64,000 bases of DNA from Pomphorhynchus laevis (Eukaryota > Acanthocephala > Palaeacanthocephala > Echinorhynchida > Pomphorhynchidae): positions 310,001 through 374,000 of the forward strand of contig WNNJ02003665.1 of NCBI GenBank assembly GCA_012934845.2, in the 5' to 3' direction. How positions within the stretch are numbered: the first letter of the stretch is position 1; each line of letters begins with the position of its first letter. Both the position numbers and the translations under genes were made by a program. The notes beneath the pieces were generated by a model. That model did no database searches. It was not told where the DNA came from and saw only the letters and a list, made by a program, of their open reading frames with translations. Of this stretch, positions 1-11,416 are shown one piece after another.

Positions 1-2085
1 TGTTCTTTAATATAATGTGTTCGAGCGGAAATCTAAAAGTAAAATCACTGCTAATAAGCTTGATATATAATTTAATGTTTAAGCATAAATTCTGGATTTA
101 CCGTTAACGCCGTAGATAAATGCCAATAAATATTAAATGAATATAGTTTAACTACTTAACATTTTGATTTAATAAAATCATTTTTGTTCCTTTAAACTGA
201 ATTCAAGGAAAGAAAGGAAATTTAAAAAAATCTAATTGAATATTTATAATTTTAAATATTTGATAATATTTTTAATTATAACTTTTGAATTAAAATAAAT
301 ATTATTTTTGATTATTGATTTCTGTATTCTACTGATATCTAGTGGTCGTCAGTAACGATTTATTAATTTATCATGAGCTATTAATAATAAAAATGTTTAT
401 CAGATTTCATCTTAGCATTTTGCTTCCGTATATATCCATCACAATAATTGATTTGAAATTATTTTAATTTTCAATAATTTCGGATTGAATTTTGCTTTAT
501 TTTCGCACATTATAATTACTGAAATACAATAAGCGTGTAATTTGCTTTATGATAAAATCGCCATTGGCATGGTAGCATGTAAAAATGCTTAAACCGGATA
601 TTATCGCCGATGGCTACAAATTAAGTTCGCTTTAATATCATCTACACTAAAATATCTTTATTGCTAATCGACACTCTATTTAAATGTGTGTCCATTTATC
701 AGTCCTGCTGATTCATTACAGATGGATGAATTCATATATTAGTTGCAGATTGTCCTTGATAACCGATCCCAGAGAAAAGTACCCGTCACAACAAATAATG
801 CATATTTTGACTATGTAATTGACAGAACATTTATCTTTCACCTCAGAAAATACGACAAACACATACAAAACTTTTAGAACAATATAAACTTTGGATAAAT
901 GCCATTACAAATATTAAATTTCAATCTTTTGTAATTGCGTTAGTGACACTTTTTTTAGCTTCCAGTAAAACTAAAAACTGAGATATCGCATGCTTTAGCA
1001 AAGTCTAAATACAAAGAATTTATATCAAGTAATAAAAAAAACGTTGTTTTGAGCATCTTAATTAGAAATATTTAGAAGTTCTTGGATTCATCGAATCTTT
1101 TTGTTAGTTCTTGCGTAATCTGTTCGTGCAATTGAATTTATTAATCAAAAGTCGATTCGCAATATTTTTTTATCTAAATGCCTTTTTACACCTTCATTAA
1201 TAAAATAAAAAATGTGTTCATATCAGTACTCTACAGGTTAACAGGTTATATATTCTGTATAAATACAGAATATATGTTTTACTAAAACTCAAATTTAAGT
1301 ACTGAATAATTAATCTAAAATTTGTTTTTTTTTATTTAAAAAAACAAATTCAACGTTACAAAATGTCGCCATTGGCATATTATATTAGACAACGAAGTTA
1401 AATGTTTCATCAGATTGCAATTTTGTTCATTTGTTTATGTTTGACATTTTTATTGAGATGCTTTCGTTGCATGAACTCGTTTTTTTAATAATCATTCAAA
1501 ACTAATTTTGATTCGACCTGTGTTTTTATTAAGTCGTATTTTTAATTAATTATGTTATTGACACATTAAACACAATTACACAACAGTACTAGTCATTATA
1601 AAAATATTCAAATCTTTAATGTTTTAACATCAAATGTAGGAAAAGTAATCATAGCGATTTTTTATGTACTAAAAACTGCATGAATTTAGTTATTTTCCCC
1701 AGCATAAATTTCTTCAATACTGCCATCAGTATTTGTTCTTTGGTATGGTTACTGGACAACTGCAAACTAATTATTTAATGACTAATTAAAGACTTCTTTA
1801 TACAACACCTCTGTATCGAAGATAAAAATATAACCGTTCATTTATATACACTCTCAATGGTTAAGAAATCACTGAGCAAACTTAATTTTTATATAATCGT
1901 GACTATGATTATAGAGTATTTGATGTATTTGTTGTGCAAAAATAGTGAGTATTGCGGAATCGTGATTTTAATAACTATTTAGACAATGATCTATTCATTG
2001 ACGTATTTTATGTATAAAATATGCATGTTTTTACGTATTTTCATTTTTATAAAAATATAAATTACTATATTATATCATTTTAATA
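1..2085. other. AT-rich stretch, no gene seen
   Basis: Very AT-rich sequence with no reading frame that looks coding on either strand and no repeat I could match elsewhere in the window. It may be an intron of the gene whose last exon lies at 2968-3441. Confidence 0.5.
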
Positions 2086-2625
2086 GAGAACTTGAATGTT
2101 AAATAGTTGATAATGATCCATTATTGATAAAGAATTATTGGAGCTGGATCAAATAAAAGAGGAAACTCTTATTTGATATTTCACTAATTATTGGAGATGG
2201 ATCAAAGAAAATAAGAAATTATTTTTGATATTTCGCTAACTTCTGTTAGCATCTTCGGAAAAGGTGTCATCTTTAGATTTACAATTGTAACGAAGATGCT
2301 AACAGAGGCTAGCATTTAATCTTCATAAAATTACCTAATGGTAATTTTATGCATTGTCGTGTTTTATGTAATAAATATGTATGTTATAATAATAAGGATT
2401 TCGTTAACAACTTTCTTAGGTATAAAAAGTATTTCTAAATGTGTATTACCATATTATATTCATTCTCATAAAATTATCTAATTGTAATTTATGAAGATGC
2501 TAACAGAGGTTAGCATTTCATCCTCGTAAAATTACCTAATAGTAATTTTATGAAGATGCTTACAGAGATTATCGAAATATCAAAATAAAGTTTTCAATTT
2601 TTTCCAGATCCAATAATTCTTTATT
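2086..2625. mobile_element. MITE-like element, composite of repeated hairpin arms
   Basis: Contains two left arms (about 2090-2180 and 2185-2260) of the form 'ATTGGAGCTGGATCAAA ... GATATTTCGCTAAC', then several copies of 'GAAGATGCTAACAGAGG' and an inverted right arm ending near 2625 ('TCCAGATCCAATAATTC'). The same arms recur at 25318-25435, 25630-25740, 26177-26378, 29440-29585 and 44797-44880, so this is a dispersed family. No protein is encoded. The internal TAGC/GCTA hairpin repeats suggest amplification within the element. Confidence 0.6.
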
Positions 2626-2967
2626 TAAATTTTAAATAAAATATTTTAAATTTAAGGCAAATATGTGCAAATGGGCTATTTATTAAGCATTTAATATCTT
2701 ATCTTTGTATTTATGCGATAGTTTTGATTTCTCTGTTTTGATTTTAATCTCCAATTCTACAACAAATTTTTCGTAATTAAAAGTAATTATATTAAATAAT
2801 TATATTAATTATTTAATTAATTAAACAAATAATTAAAAGTTAATAAATTATTAACTATTTATAAATTATTGGTAAGCATTGTTGATAATTACCGGTGATA
2901 CAAGGGCTTTTGAAACATATTTTTATCGTTAACTTTAATTAACAATTACTATAATTTGTTATTTTAG

Positions 2968-3441
2968 TCTTGTGTAACATCGTTTTACAATAACAGATCG
3001 CAATCTCCTGTGAAGTCTCCAGAATGTTTTTACAATTCAACATTTCCAATGCTTCCGTGTATACACGTGGACAAAACTTACGATCGCGCGGAAATGGCTC
3101 GCATAATCGCAAAAACCGGTTGTAAATTAAAGTGCAAAAAATGCGAAGTGAACTGTGGAAAATACACGGTTCGCTGTTTTGATCGGAATCCACTGCCGAT
3201 AATTTGTGATAGGCCATCAACCGCCGCTGTTAATAGGTCGCATTCGGATGATGGATGCTATTGTAGTTCGGATATTTCATCTGAGAATTCGGATAGACGT
3301 AGAGCTCGCGAATGTCTTATTGTTACAAGTGTTGATGATCCGCCACTACAAGCTGACTGCAATGTAAATTCAATCGAGCATAATGTTAAATTTCTAAAAC
3401 CGCCAATAATAGATAAAGTGCATTCTGCCTCCTTTGTTTGA
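2968..3441 (+). CDS. Terminal exon of an unidentified gene
   Basis: An open frame of 157 codons ends with TGA at 3439-3441. The frame opens behind a good splice acceptor (TTGTTATTTTAG, ending at 2967); a second in-frame AG at 2996 is an alternative. The peptide has a Cys-rich basic patch (KTGCKLKCKKCEVNCGK, near the middle), then a Ser/Asp-rich segment (SDDGCYCSSDISSENSD) and RRRARE. It is less AT-rich than its surroundings, as the vav exons are. An AATAAA follows at 3512. I do not recognise the family. It is read on the same strand as vav but ends 2.2 kb before it, so it is most likely the 3' end of a separate gene whose other exons lie off the left edge. Overlapping minus-strand frames are shadows. 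Confidence 0.6.
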   Translation, partial: SCVTSFYNNRSQSPVKSPECFYNSTFPMLPCIHVDKTYDRAEMARIIAKTGCKLKCKKCEVNCGKYTVRCFDRNPLPIICDRPSTAAVNRSHSDDGCYCSSDISSENSDRRRARECLIVTSVDDPPLQADCNVNSIEHNVKFLKPPIIDKVHSASFV

Positions 3442-3511
3442 TTAACCAAACTCTGTCTATTTTTCTTTCTGTTAACTTGTTTCTTGTACATTTTTCTTTT
3501 GAGACTTAGTT

Positions 3512-3517
3512 AATAAA
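3512..3517 (+). promoter_or_regulatory. Polyadenylation signal AATAAA
   Basis: Canonical AATAAA 70 bp after the stop codon at 3441, in the right place to end the upstream gene. In such AT-rich DNA this hexamer is common, so the position rather than the motif is the support. Confidence 0.45.
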
Positions 3518-3639
3518 ATCTTTTTAAGCTTTTTGTCTTTGGATTTAATAATATGTTTGCTTCTGATTTTCGAAGTTCCGTATAGTATACCACATTTGTG
3601 TGGTAGGTATTTAGATCGAATCTTAGATATATCAAATTT

Positions 3640-3735
3640 GATTGCAGCATGGCATTGAGTACCATGCAGAAAAGGTAAAAAAATAACATCGTTGCAATAT
3701 GTGTAAGGTTCGAATCTCACATTGGTCATATTTGT
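3640..3735 (+). other. Possible tRNA-derived remnant (B-box-like)
   Basis: GGTTCGAATC at about 3708-3717 matches the core of a pol III B box, 60 bp after a hairpin GCATGG/CCATGC. No complete cloverleaf can be drawn. It could be a decayed tRNA or the head of a SINE. Confidence 0.25.
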
Positions 3736-3830
3736 AGTCAATACAAGAATAGTCTAATTCCATAATTATATTTCGCATTGGGGTTTAACAATGTTACTGA
3801 AGTAACATTGAAAATAACTATGCGATAGTT

Positions 3831-3935
3831 GAAACATGGCAACTATGACATGACATAGTTGAACCATAGCAACTATGACATGACATAGTTGAACCATAGC
3901 AACTATGACATGGTATAGTTGTCATGTCATCTTAT
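3831..3935 (+). repeat. 30-bp minisatellite, about 3 units
   Basis: Units start at 3841, 3871 and 3901 (AACTATGACATGACATAGTT and the next 10 bases), with a partial unit before. Each unit is itself palindromic (ATGACATGACAT, AACTAT/ATAGTT), so the array can form hairpins. Confidence 0.85.
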
Positions 3936-4009
3936 GTGAGGTATTTTAGCTGTCCACATTTTACTTAGTCACTGAATTCTATACTGCTTAATTCTACAAA
4001 ATAATTATA

Positions 4010-4620
4010 TAAGATTTAATACAATTTATATTTATATAACGATAAAATATATAATTAAAACTTAAAATAAAAATCAATTTTCGTGAATTGACTGATAAAT
4101 TATACGATGTATTCAAATAAGGAAGAAAGTAATCAGGCAAAGCTGCTATGTAATCATGTTTCGACCTTTACTCCTCGACGCTACATAGCAGCGGGGCCAA
4201 ATACATGATAGTTACGTATTTCCTTTAATGAAATTTGGTTATCTGATGTATCTTATTCTAATACAAAGCATATTGTTTATTATCCATACATAAAACATTT
4301 TGCTTAATAGTTGAAATTTATTTATAATATTATTTTGTTGATTTATATATTGTAAATTTAATATTTTAATAATATTTTGTTAATTTATAATTCTCCTATT
4401 TAAGAAAGGGAAAAAATTCATCAAACTTGTTTGAAAATTAGCAGAAAAATAAATGTCGTATCAAAAATACAAGTTTTTAGTATTTCCGATAGAGGTTATA
4501 TTACCAGAAAAACAAAGTCCACGAGTCAATAATAACTTGTCAGTAGAAGAAATCAGATCAGATAACTGAGTCTACTTATTTTTTAAATCAAAACTAAATA
4601 TTCCACATCAACATTACGTG
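4010..4620 (-). mobile_element. Decayed Penelope-like element ends (two pieces)
   Basis: Read on the minus strand, 4435-4010 holds the last RT codons, the TTATTCTAAT stretch, the pseudoknot module (CTGCTATG ... CATAGCAG, 4146-4200) and part of the AT-rich tail of the PLE family described at 10696-13070. A second tail end (revcomp of GTAGACTCAGTT) sits at 4555-4580. Divergence from the 10.7-13 kb copy is high, so this is an old copy. Confidence 0.65.
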
Positions 4621-5666
4621 TGCATAAAACTTTAATTGCGTGTTTACACCGCAGACAAGGTGGTTGTGTGCTTTGTCAATCAATTTTACGTCATCGTGTC
4701 TCCGTTGAAAGGCCCAGAATCGAAAATCTTGGAAATCATTGATCTGTAAAATTTATGGTAGTAATTGCGAAATTTAATAAATTTATTATTTTTAATCTTT
4801 TACTGATTCTAAGTAAATAATTAAATGTAGAATCTATAATTCCAAGTAAATAATTTTTAATATTGAAAATTTTATTTTACGTTAATTATTAGTTAGATAT
4901 TAGATATTATTTGTTAGAATCAAAACTGTAGGTCATTATGTTATCTTATCAGGATATATAAAATGAATGTATTTTATGGTTATCTGTATTAAAATAAATT
5001 AAAATTTAACTTTTATAAATTGATTAATATATAATATATCATGTAAATACATGATATATATCTTGTAAATACACAATTGTAAATGCTCATCTCAACATAG
5101 CTTAAATTGAATACTTAAACACTATATATCCAAACTATTTTATTAAAAGGTTCATAGTGATAACAGAAATTTAAAGATTATCTGATGCAACATTTGCAGA
5201 ACATTTCGTATTGTGAGCATTATTTAACGGGGAAAGGGATTAACAGCTTCAAGGATTTATTTTGCTTCACTTGATATGAAGCTACAATATGCTTAAAATT
5301 TGTTTTAAATTAAATTTGATAAGATACATTAATCTGTAATTTACATTTGTTCTGACTGTTAAAGAAATTGACAGTGGGGGAGAGTGATTTTCTTAACTGT
5401 CGAGAGAGTTCAATTGTTACATCGCTTAGCAATGTATTTTCAATAAATGTTAACGCTTAAGCTTCAAAAAGCACTCATGTGTTATAAAAATGTGGATGTC
5501 TCTCTTTGAAACTTTAGCAAATGATGGTTTTTTATTTTTCATTTCAATCGAGTCACATTTATATTAGTACAAAAAAGTGTGAAAAGTCTAACATGACGCG
5601 AAATCCCAATGTGTAAACAAGTGAAGCAAATAAAAACTCGTCAAAGCAAAGAATATCTACTGTATT
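4621..5666 (+). promoter_or_regulatory. Probable vav upstream region and 5' UTR
   Basis: Holds no open frame. It lies between old PLE debris and the vav start codon. The last 300 bp are less AT-rich (AGTGGGGGAGAGTG near 5373), as would fit a promoter or 5' UTR, but I see no TATA box or initiator I would defend. Confidence 0.3.
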
Positions 5667-5861
5667 ATGGATAAAGTGATGTCGGAATGTGTCAATTGGC
5701 TTCGCTTGAACGGAGTGCTTCCTGATGAAATTAGTTTTGATTCTGCTGAAGATCTAGCCGCATTCCTTAGAAACGGAGTTGTTCTCTTAAAATTGTTAAG
5801 CAATCTATTGCCTGAAGTGAAAATTAAAAAGCTTATGATCGCCAAACCCGGAAATTCAAAG
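5667..5861 (+). CDS. vav: Vav exon 1: start codon and first part of CH domain
   Basis: Vav proteins are multidomain guanine nucleotide exchange factors for Rho/Rac GTPases that act below receptor tyrosine kinases at the plasma membrane. This exon gives 65 codons starting MDKVMSECVNWLRLNGVLP, which aligns with the start of vertebrate Vav (Met, about 5 residues, then C-x-x-WL ... VLP). FLRNGVVLLKLLSNLLP matches the CH-domain motif LRDGVLLCQLLNNLLP. ATG 5667 is chosen because the alignment starts there. The exon ends after PGNSK at an AAAG|GTAATA donor, phase 0. In vertebrate Vav the CH domain packs against the catalytic core and helps keep the protein inactive. The following intron is about 15.6 kb and full of retroelements. 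Confidence 0.93.
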
Positions 5862-6130
5862 GTAATATTTGAATTTAGTATTTGAATTCAAAGGTATTAT
5901 AAAATAAATCATATTTTTAATCTGCAATGTCGGTGCAATTATGGCTTTATTGAACAAATTTGATTAACAACAGCTTGATTTATGTCGAAACAAATCCAAA
6001 AATAAATTATCGTAAACTTAATTCTTATTGAAATGAACAGCTATAAATTATTTACTGACATAGAAAGTTTAAATATCGATAAATATTTCGGCAGATGCAC
6101 TAAAATTAATGATTTTGATATCTACCCATT

Positions 6131-7606
6131 AAATCAGCTAACTGAGCCTAGAAATTTAATATGATTATGAACTAAACAAAACATAATAATGCTAAATCAA
6201 AATTTAATAATTAAATAATAAAATTAATAATTGTTTTTAGATTTTCTATAATTTAAATCAAGTTAAAAAAAATGAAATTAAAAAAAGTCATTTTTATGAA
6301 TTGACTAATAAATAACAGACGTTGTATCAGAATAAGAATTAGAGGTCATCAGAAGGAACTGCTATGCTATCAGGTTTCGGCCCCTAACTCCTCTACCCAA
6401 CATAGCAGCGGGGCCAAATACATGCTAATGATGTATTTTCTCTGAAATAACTATCTAGTATCTTATTCTAATGCAAAGTATATTATTTATTATCCATCCA
6501 TAAAAATTTGCCACTTAAGAGTTTAAATTTATTCTTTATATTATTGTGTTGATTTATATATTTTACTATTTTCTGTTTGATGTTATTTTTATAGTAACCT
6601 AGTTTAAAATATGTATCAATTAAGTTATTTAAATGATTTTGAAGAAAGCCAATATCATTACATATTGTTGGAATTCTTAAAATTTCATTATTTAATGTAT
6701 TATATTTTATATTATATGGTATGCATGAATGCTCATGCAAAAATATGTTTCTTGTAAATTTAAATATGTCATCTTTACGATATAAATTAAAAGTAGTTTT
6801 AATTGATGTTAATTTAATTTTCATATCTAAATGTATACCTTTTATATTTTCAATATTGGTTTTATTAAGAATGAGGGTACCTGGATACATTTGTTTGCTT
6901 ATTGAATAAAAATTATTAGAATTAAATACACATATATCATCAATGTATCGAAACATATATTTCGTATATTTATATTGTTTAGATTTAGTTTTTACACAGT
7001 TATGAACAAATTCATATTCTATAAAGCTTAAAAACAAGTCAGCTATAATTGGGCTACTATTACCACCCATTGGAACACCTTTTACTTGTCTAAATATAGA
7101 TGTCCCTACTTTTAAATAATTTTGATTTATCAAGAATATTTAAGGATTCTATTAATTCAATTTTATCCATATATTTATATTTATTTGATGGTTTAATTTT
7201 TGTTAGATAGGCGTTATAATTATTATAACATATATATGTATATCTTTTTCCAAATATAAGATTAATTAATTTTACTAACGCTTCTTTAATATCTACTAAA
7301 CCTAGATTTGTATAAAGAGTACTAAAATCGTATGTATTTATATTTTGAAAATTTATTCCTTTTGTCTGTTCTAAAAATTCTTTTGTAGAATTAATACTGA
7401 AATAGTGTTTTATACCAGTATTAATTTCGATTACCTTGCAATATTTTTTAAAGTGTGCTTTAATTACTTTAAGTATTTTATTCATATAGACAGAAAGTGG
7501 TTTTAATGTACATTTAAACGCACTACATATGAACCTAGGTTTTATTGGATTTTTATGTAATTTTGGATTCCAATATAATATAGGTATTGTTTTAGGTATA
7601 GTTTTT
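6131..7606 (-). mobile_element. Penelope-like element, 5'-truncated copy, minus strand
   Basis: On the minus strand this runs from the middle of an RT (ILYWNPKLHK region, near 7590) through motif A (YDFSTLYTNL), motif B (GVPMGGNSSP) and motif C (RYIDD), then the pseudoknot module (6345-6435) and the tail ending AGCTGATTT. It is nearly identical to the plus-strand copy at 10696-13070. The RT frame is broken near 7130, where the two long open stretches (7485-7090 and 7133-6483) are out of register. It lies in vav intron 1 opposite to the gene, about 4.5 kb from the near-identical copy in direct gene orientation. Confidence 0.9.
6345..6435 (-). ncRNA. Hammerhead-like pseudoknot module of PLE end
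   Basis: Same module as at 12786-12865, on the minus strand: GGCCCC, CTGCTATG, GGGTA, GAGGA, GGGGCC, GAAAC, CATAGCAG and CTGATGA in that order. One change reduces helix I (TTCCTTCTGATGA rather than TTCCTCCTGATGA). Confidence 0.55.
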
Positions 7607-7784
7607 CAATATAAGTATAGTTTTTCAATATAGGTATAGTCTTGCAATTTTAGTGGCATATTATCATTAATCGATTACGCGCTTATTTTTATGAATACTT
7701 TACTACTAAAATGTTAATATTAAATTAATATTTTTATTCATTTGATTTTTATAATTAGATCAACTGAGACTACGTGTTTTATGC

Positions 7785-9335
7785 AATATATAATGTTAAT
7801 TTAATGTTCATATCTAGATATATAACTTTCTTTATCATCTTAATATGGTTTAAAATATGTATCTATTAAATTATTTAAATGATTTTGATGAAAGCAACCA
7901 TCATTACAAGTTATGGCAATTCCTAAAATTTCAGTATTTAATATGTTATATTACATGGTATGTATGAATGCTCATGCAATAATATGATTTTTGTAAATTT
8001 AAATTATTTTAATGACTTTGAAGAAAGTCACCATTATTACATATTATGTTTCTCCCGGAGTGTAGAAGGATAAATAATGCAGAATCCCATTTGTTTGGTT
8101 CCCCGGTTGGCAACTTCGAGTTCAATATTGGAGCTACGCTTGATCAGACCATACACTAACTTGCTCTATCTGATATTCTGTTGAATAAACTACACAGACA
8201 TGACGCACGATTCTTAATCCGTCATTGTTTAACTTTTCCAAATTTTCTGTTGAGGACAACACCCTGTTTCCAAAGTGATCGATTACTGTGTTTGACGAAA
8301 ATGTGCTGTCTATTTTGAGCCAGATCTTAAATATCGAGCTGCAGGATTAATCGAGGTGACAGGCTACTTTGCCAGTTTCACTTTATAGGCTGATTATTGG
8401 TCAAGTTCGATAGATAGCGATCCCTGCTAACTGTTCTTCGGTTAAAAGAGGTAACGATTTAATTCAAAGACTACTTCTTCGAAGTAGCCTTACTGATTCA
8501 ACTTCGCTAAACAACAATTACCACGATGCTACCTTTCGTTGGGTCGCTGAGTACATAATCACCACTCCATTCGATCCGTCTATTAAAAACAATGGACTGT
8601 GAAACAGAGCGATTTATGTCCGTTTACTACGGACACCGAGACACTGAAAACGCGCGATAGGTTGTTGGCGGTGTTGTCGAAGTGAGCTGGCGAATTTCTG
8701 GAGGCGTTGCCAATCACTGATGTTGGCACTCGTCGGATGGATGGAAAGCGACTAGATGGAGGGACACTCATCTCGTAGAAATCCGGCCGTATTCTGATTT
8801 GGGCTTTACCTATTCCAATACACTTGCGCCGCATTACCAATCTCAAGCTGTGACAGAAGTTAGTACCATTGCTAGTAACACAGATGCAAGAAAAGATCAA
8901 AATACAGAGATACCGATACCCAGGATTACGAGTGCCTACATGTGACAATCGATATGCTTGGTTTAGTGCTGTGGGCTCGAGCTCAGCGTTGTTTTTTGGG
9001 CGAAGGAAAATAGGCTGGTTCGGACGACTAGCGACAAGCGGTCATTGTCGTGGCTCATACGGCGAATCAGTGCGGCGATTGCGCCGTGCAACGCGGCCTG
9101 ATTTTCGGAGGCCGCAGATGACAGGACATTACCCATCTTCTAAACATAATTGTAAATTTAACTATGCAATCTTTACGATATAAATTAATAATAATTCTAA
9201 TTGATGTTAATTTAATGTTCATACCTAGATATATACACTCTTTATCATTAATATTGGTTTTATTAAGAATGAGCCTACCTGTATAAGGCTACTTGGATAA
9301 GGCTACCTGTGGTGAATAAAAATTATTAGATTTTA
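7785..9335 (-). mobile_element. Older PLE copy interrupted by a 1-kb insertion
   Basis: 7785-8048 and about 9140-9335 are adjacent parts of the PLE RT 3' half (minus strand), recognisable by 'ATGAATGCTCATGCAA' and by the stretch ending TTTACGATATAAATTA. They are separated by roughly 1.07 kb of unrelated, less AT-rich DNA. The PLE parts are clearly more diverged than 6131-7606. Confidence 0.75.
8049..9125. mobile_element. Unidentified insertion of higher GC content
   Basis: A block with clearly higher GC than its flanks, placed exactly between two halves of an old PLE copy. It has short open frames on both strands (for example 8869-9183 plus, 8583-8948 minus), none of which I can match to a family. 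The base composition and clean position argue for a transposed segment, possibly a decayed transposon or a captured host fragment. No terminal repeats or target duplication were clear. Confidence 0.5.
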
Positions 9336-9339
9336 TTAT

Positions 9340-10695
9340 TAGAATTTTTAATTATAATATTAATTTTAATTATAATATTAATTATATAATTATGATTTAA
9401 TTATAACATTAGGTTTACTTCTGTTAGCATCACCAGAAAAAATACAGATGATGATATTATCCTGCTTATATCATCATATGTACAATATTTTATTTTTAGA
9501 ACTAAAATGTAAATATTAATTTACATTTTAGTAAATAAATATTAATTTTTTAATTTATAATTAATTTTTATTTTGTATATTATTATTTTTAATTAATTAT
9601 ATAAATTATAACATAGCAATACATGGCTTTGTTGAAAAATAAACGAAAAAAACTACAGAAAAAACTACATTTTTAATAGCCACTTAAATATGAAATTCGT
9701 AATTTTTAACAAGTCTTGCAGACACCGACAAACGCTATTTTCGTTGCTTTGTTTATGAGATAATAGTTAGGACCGTTTAAGAAAGATGATATTAATTAGC
9801 TTTTTGTCGATTATCTCACCTACAGAGAGAGCAAGTTAAGAAGTTGTTGGGTACTGTAACAATATAGTTTTTTCTCAGCTGTCTTGTTTCTCGCAGGCTT
9901 TTATTCAGAAAACTGGACAAGATTTCTGTCTCTGTCGATGTGAAAGTTTCATTTATATAAGCCAATTTTATCGTCGTGCCTCATTAATAGCCACGATTAG
10001 AAAGTAAATGACGCAGATTTTGCTACTTCATACTGATAGTGATTTCATTGAAGGTAAAATGATCTAAACTTTTGATTATCTCTAAATTCAAAGGGTTAAT
10101 TTGAATACCTGGCAGTGATACCTTTTAATGGTACCAAAAGCTAATCGCATTTGGTCGTTGAATATGTGATCTAGGTAGATAACATACCCTGATGCGCGCA
10201 TATTTGCTTTTCTTCCGGGATGTTCACTCCAAAGCAGTCAGGACTTTGTGACGTTAAACGTTTGTATTTTAGTCATGCAAGGGTCACATTTTAGATTAAA
10301 ATTATTTCAGACGCTCTTGCTAAAATCGAATGTTAATTTTTACTCATAATGTTCCTAGTTAATCTCTGCTGTGAACTTATTTCTGAGGTATTGAAAGTAT
10401 AATAAGTTCACTTTTCAAAATCAATATGCAACAATTCTTGAAAGCTAGACTTTTGAAATCATTTTTCGAATATCCATGGTCATTATATGATGACATATGT
10501 TCCTGAATTGCTCATTTTAACTGTTAACTACTAGTAGATCATGCGTTACGGCTGCTACTATCATCAGACATATGAACAAGATCAAAAGTCATAGTCACAA
10601 TTTTTACTAGTGCTTGCGGGTATTTTTCTTGCATCTCTCTTTGTAAACCACTCGTCTGTTCAAATTTTGCATTAAAAAAGTAGTCTTTTGGTATT
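9340..10695. other. Intron sequence, no feature recognised
   Basis: Vav intron 1. Near 9410-9440 there is a scrap of the MITE arm (CTTCTGTTAGCATC). Otherwise AT-rich sequence with no gene or repeat I can support. Confidence 0.5.
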
Positions 10696-11416
10696 TGATA
10701 AAAGGAATAGGGAAAAAAGAGTTAAAAATATTAAAAAAGGTATGTATATAAATGAACGATTAGAAATATTAAAACAACTTTTAAGTGATAATAAGCTAAA
10801 AGATCATTATGTAAATATAAGAAGTTTATTCTAAAGATATCATATGTTCAATAAATCAAAAATTAATTAACGACTATGATAAGCTAAGTTGTATAATAGA
10901 CAAGTAAAAAAATAATAGGGTCAGATTTAAGTAAATATATTCCTAAAATAAGGTATAAACTCCTACCACCATTAGGACGAAAAATTTGTAATTATAATAA
11001 AGAATTAAAATCAATATGTAACGATAATATTAGAAACATAATGGAAACATAATGCAATTGTAAAAGTCTTAGTTTTGATAAAATAAATGAACATATATGT
11101 ACCCATAATCTAGAATTAATTGAAAATTGTGAATTAAGAAAGCTGCTATCAAAAGGGTATAAATATAGATTAAATAATAACAACGACAAAAATAAAATTT
11201 ACAATTCGTTATATAATAACTTAAATGATTACTTTAGTAAGCTGATTAATAGTGAAAGCTCGAATATATCTAAGATAAAAATTTGGAAAGATTATATATT
11301 TGATAAAATTAAAAATAAAATGAAAATAACAAACAATTATAAAAGGAAAGATAAAATTAATAAAGATATGTATAAAGAACTTACTAAATTAAAGGATAAC
11401 TATATAATAACAACTA

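Noticed and set aside
721-790. Tiny possible exon (acceptor AGTTGCAG, IVLDNRSQRK, then GTACCC)
   Set aside because: Only ten codons with a weak donor and no homology; could be chance in this sequence.
9896-10003. Exon-like frame after TTTCTCGCAG (AFIQKTGQDFCLC...)
   Set aside because: Not similar to any Vav segment and out of phase; exon 2 at 21494 supplies the missing CH part.
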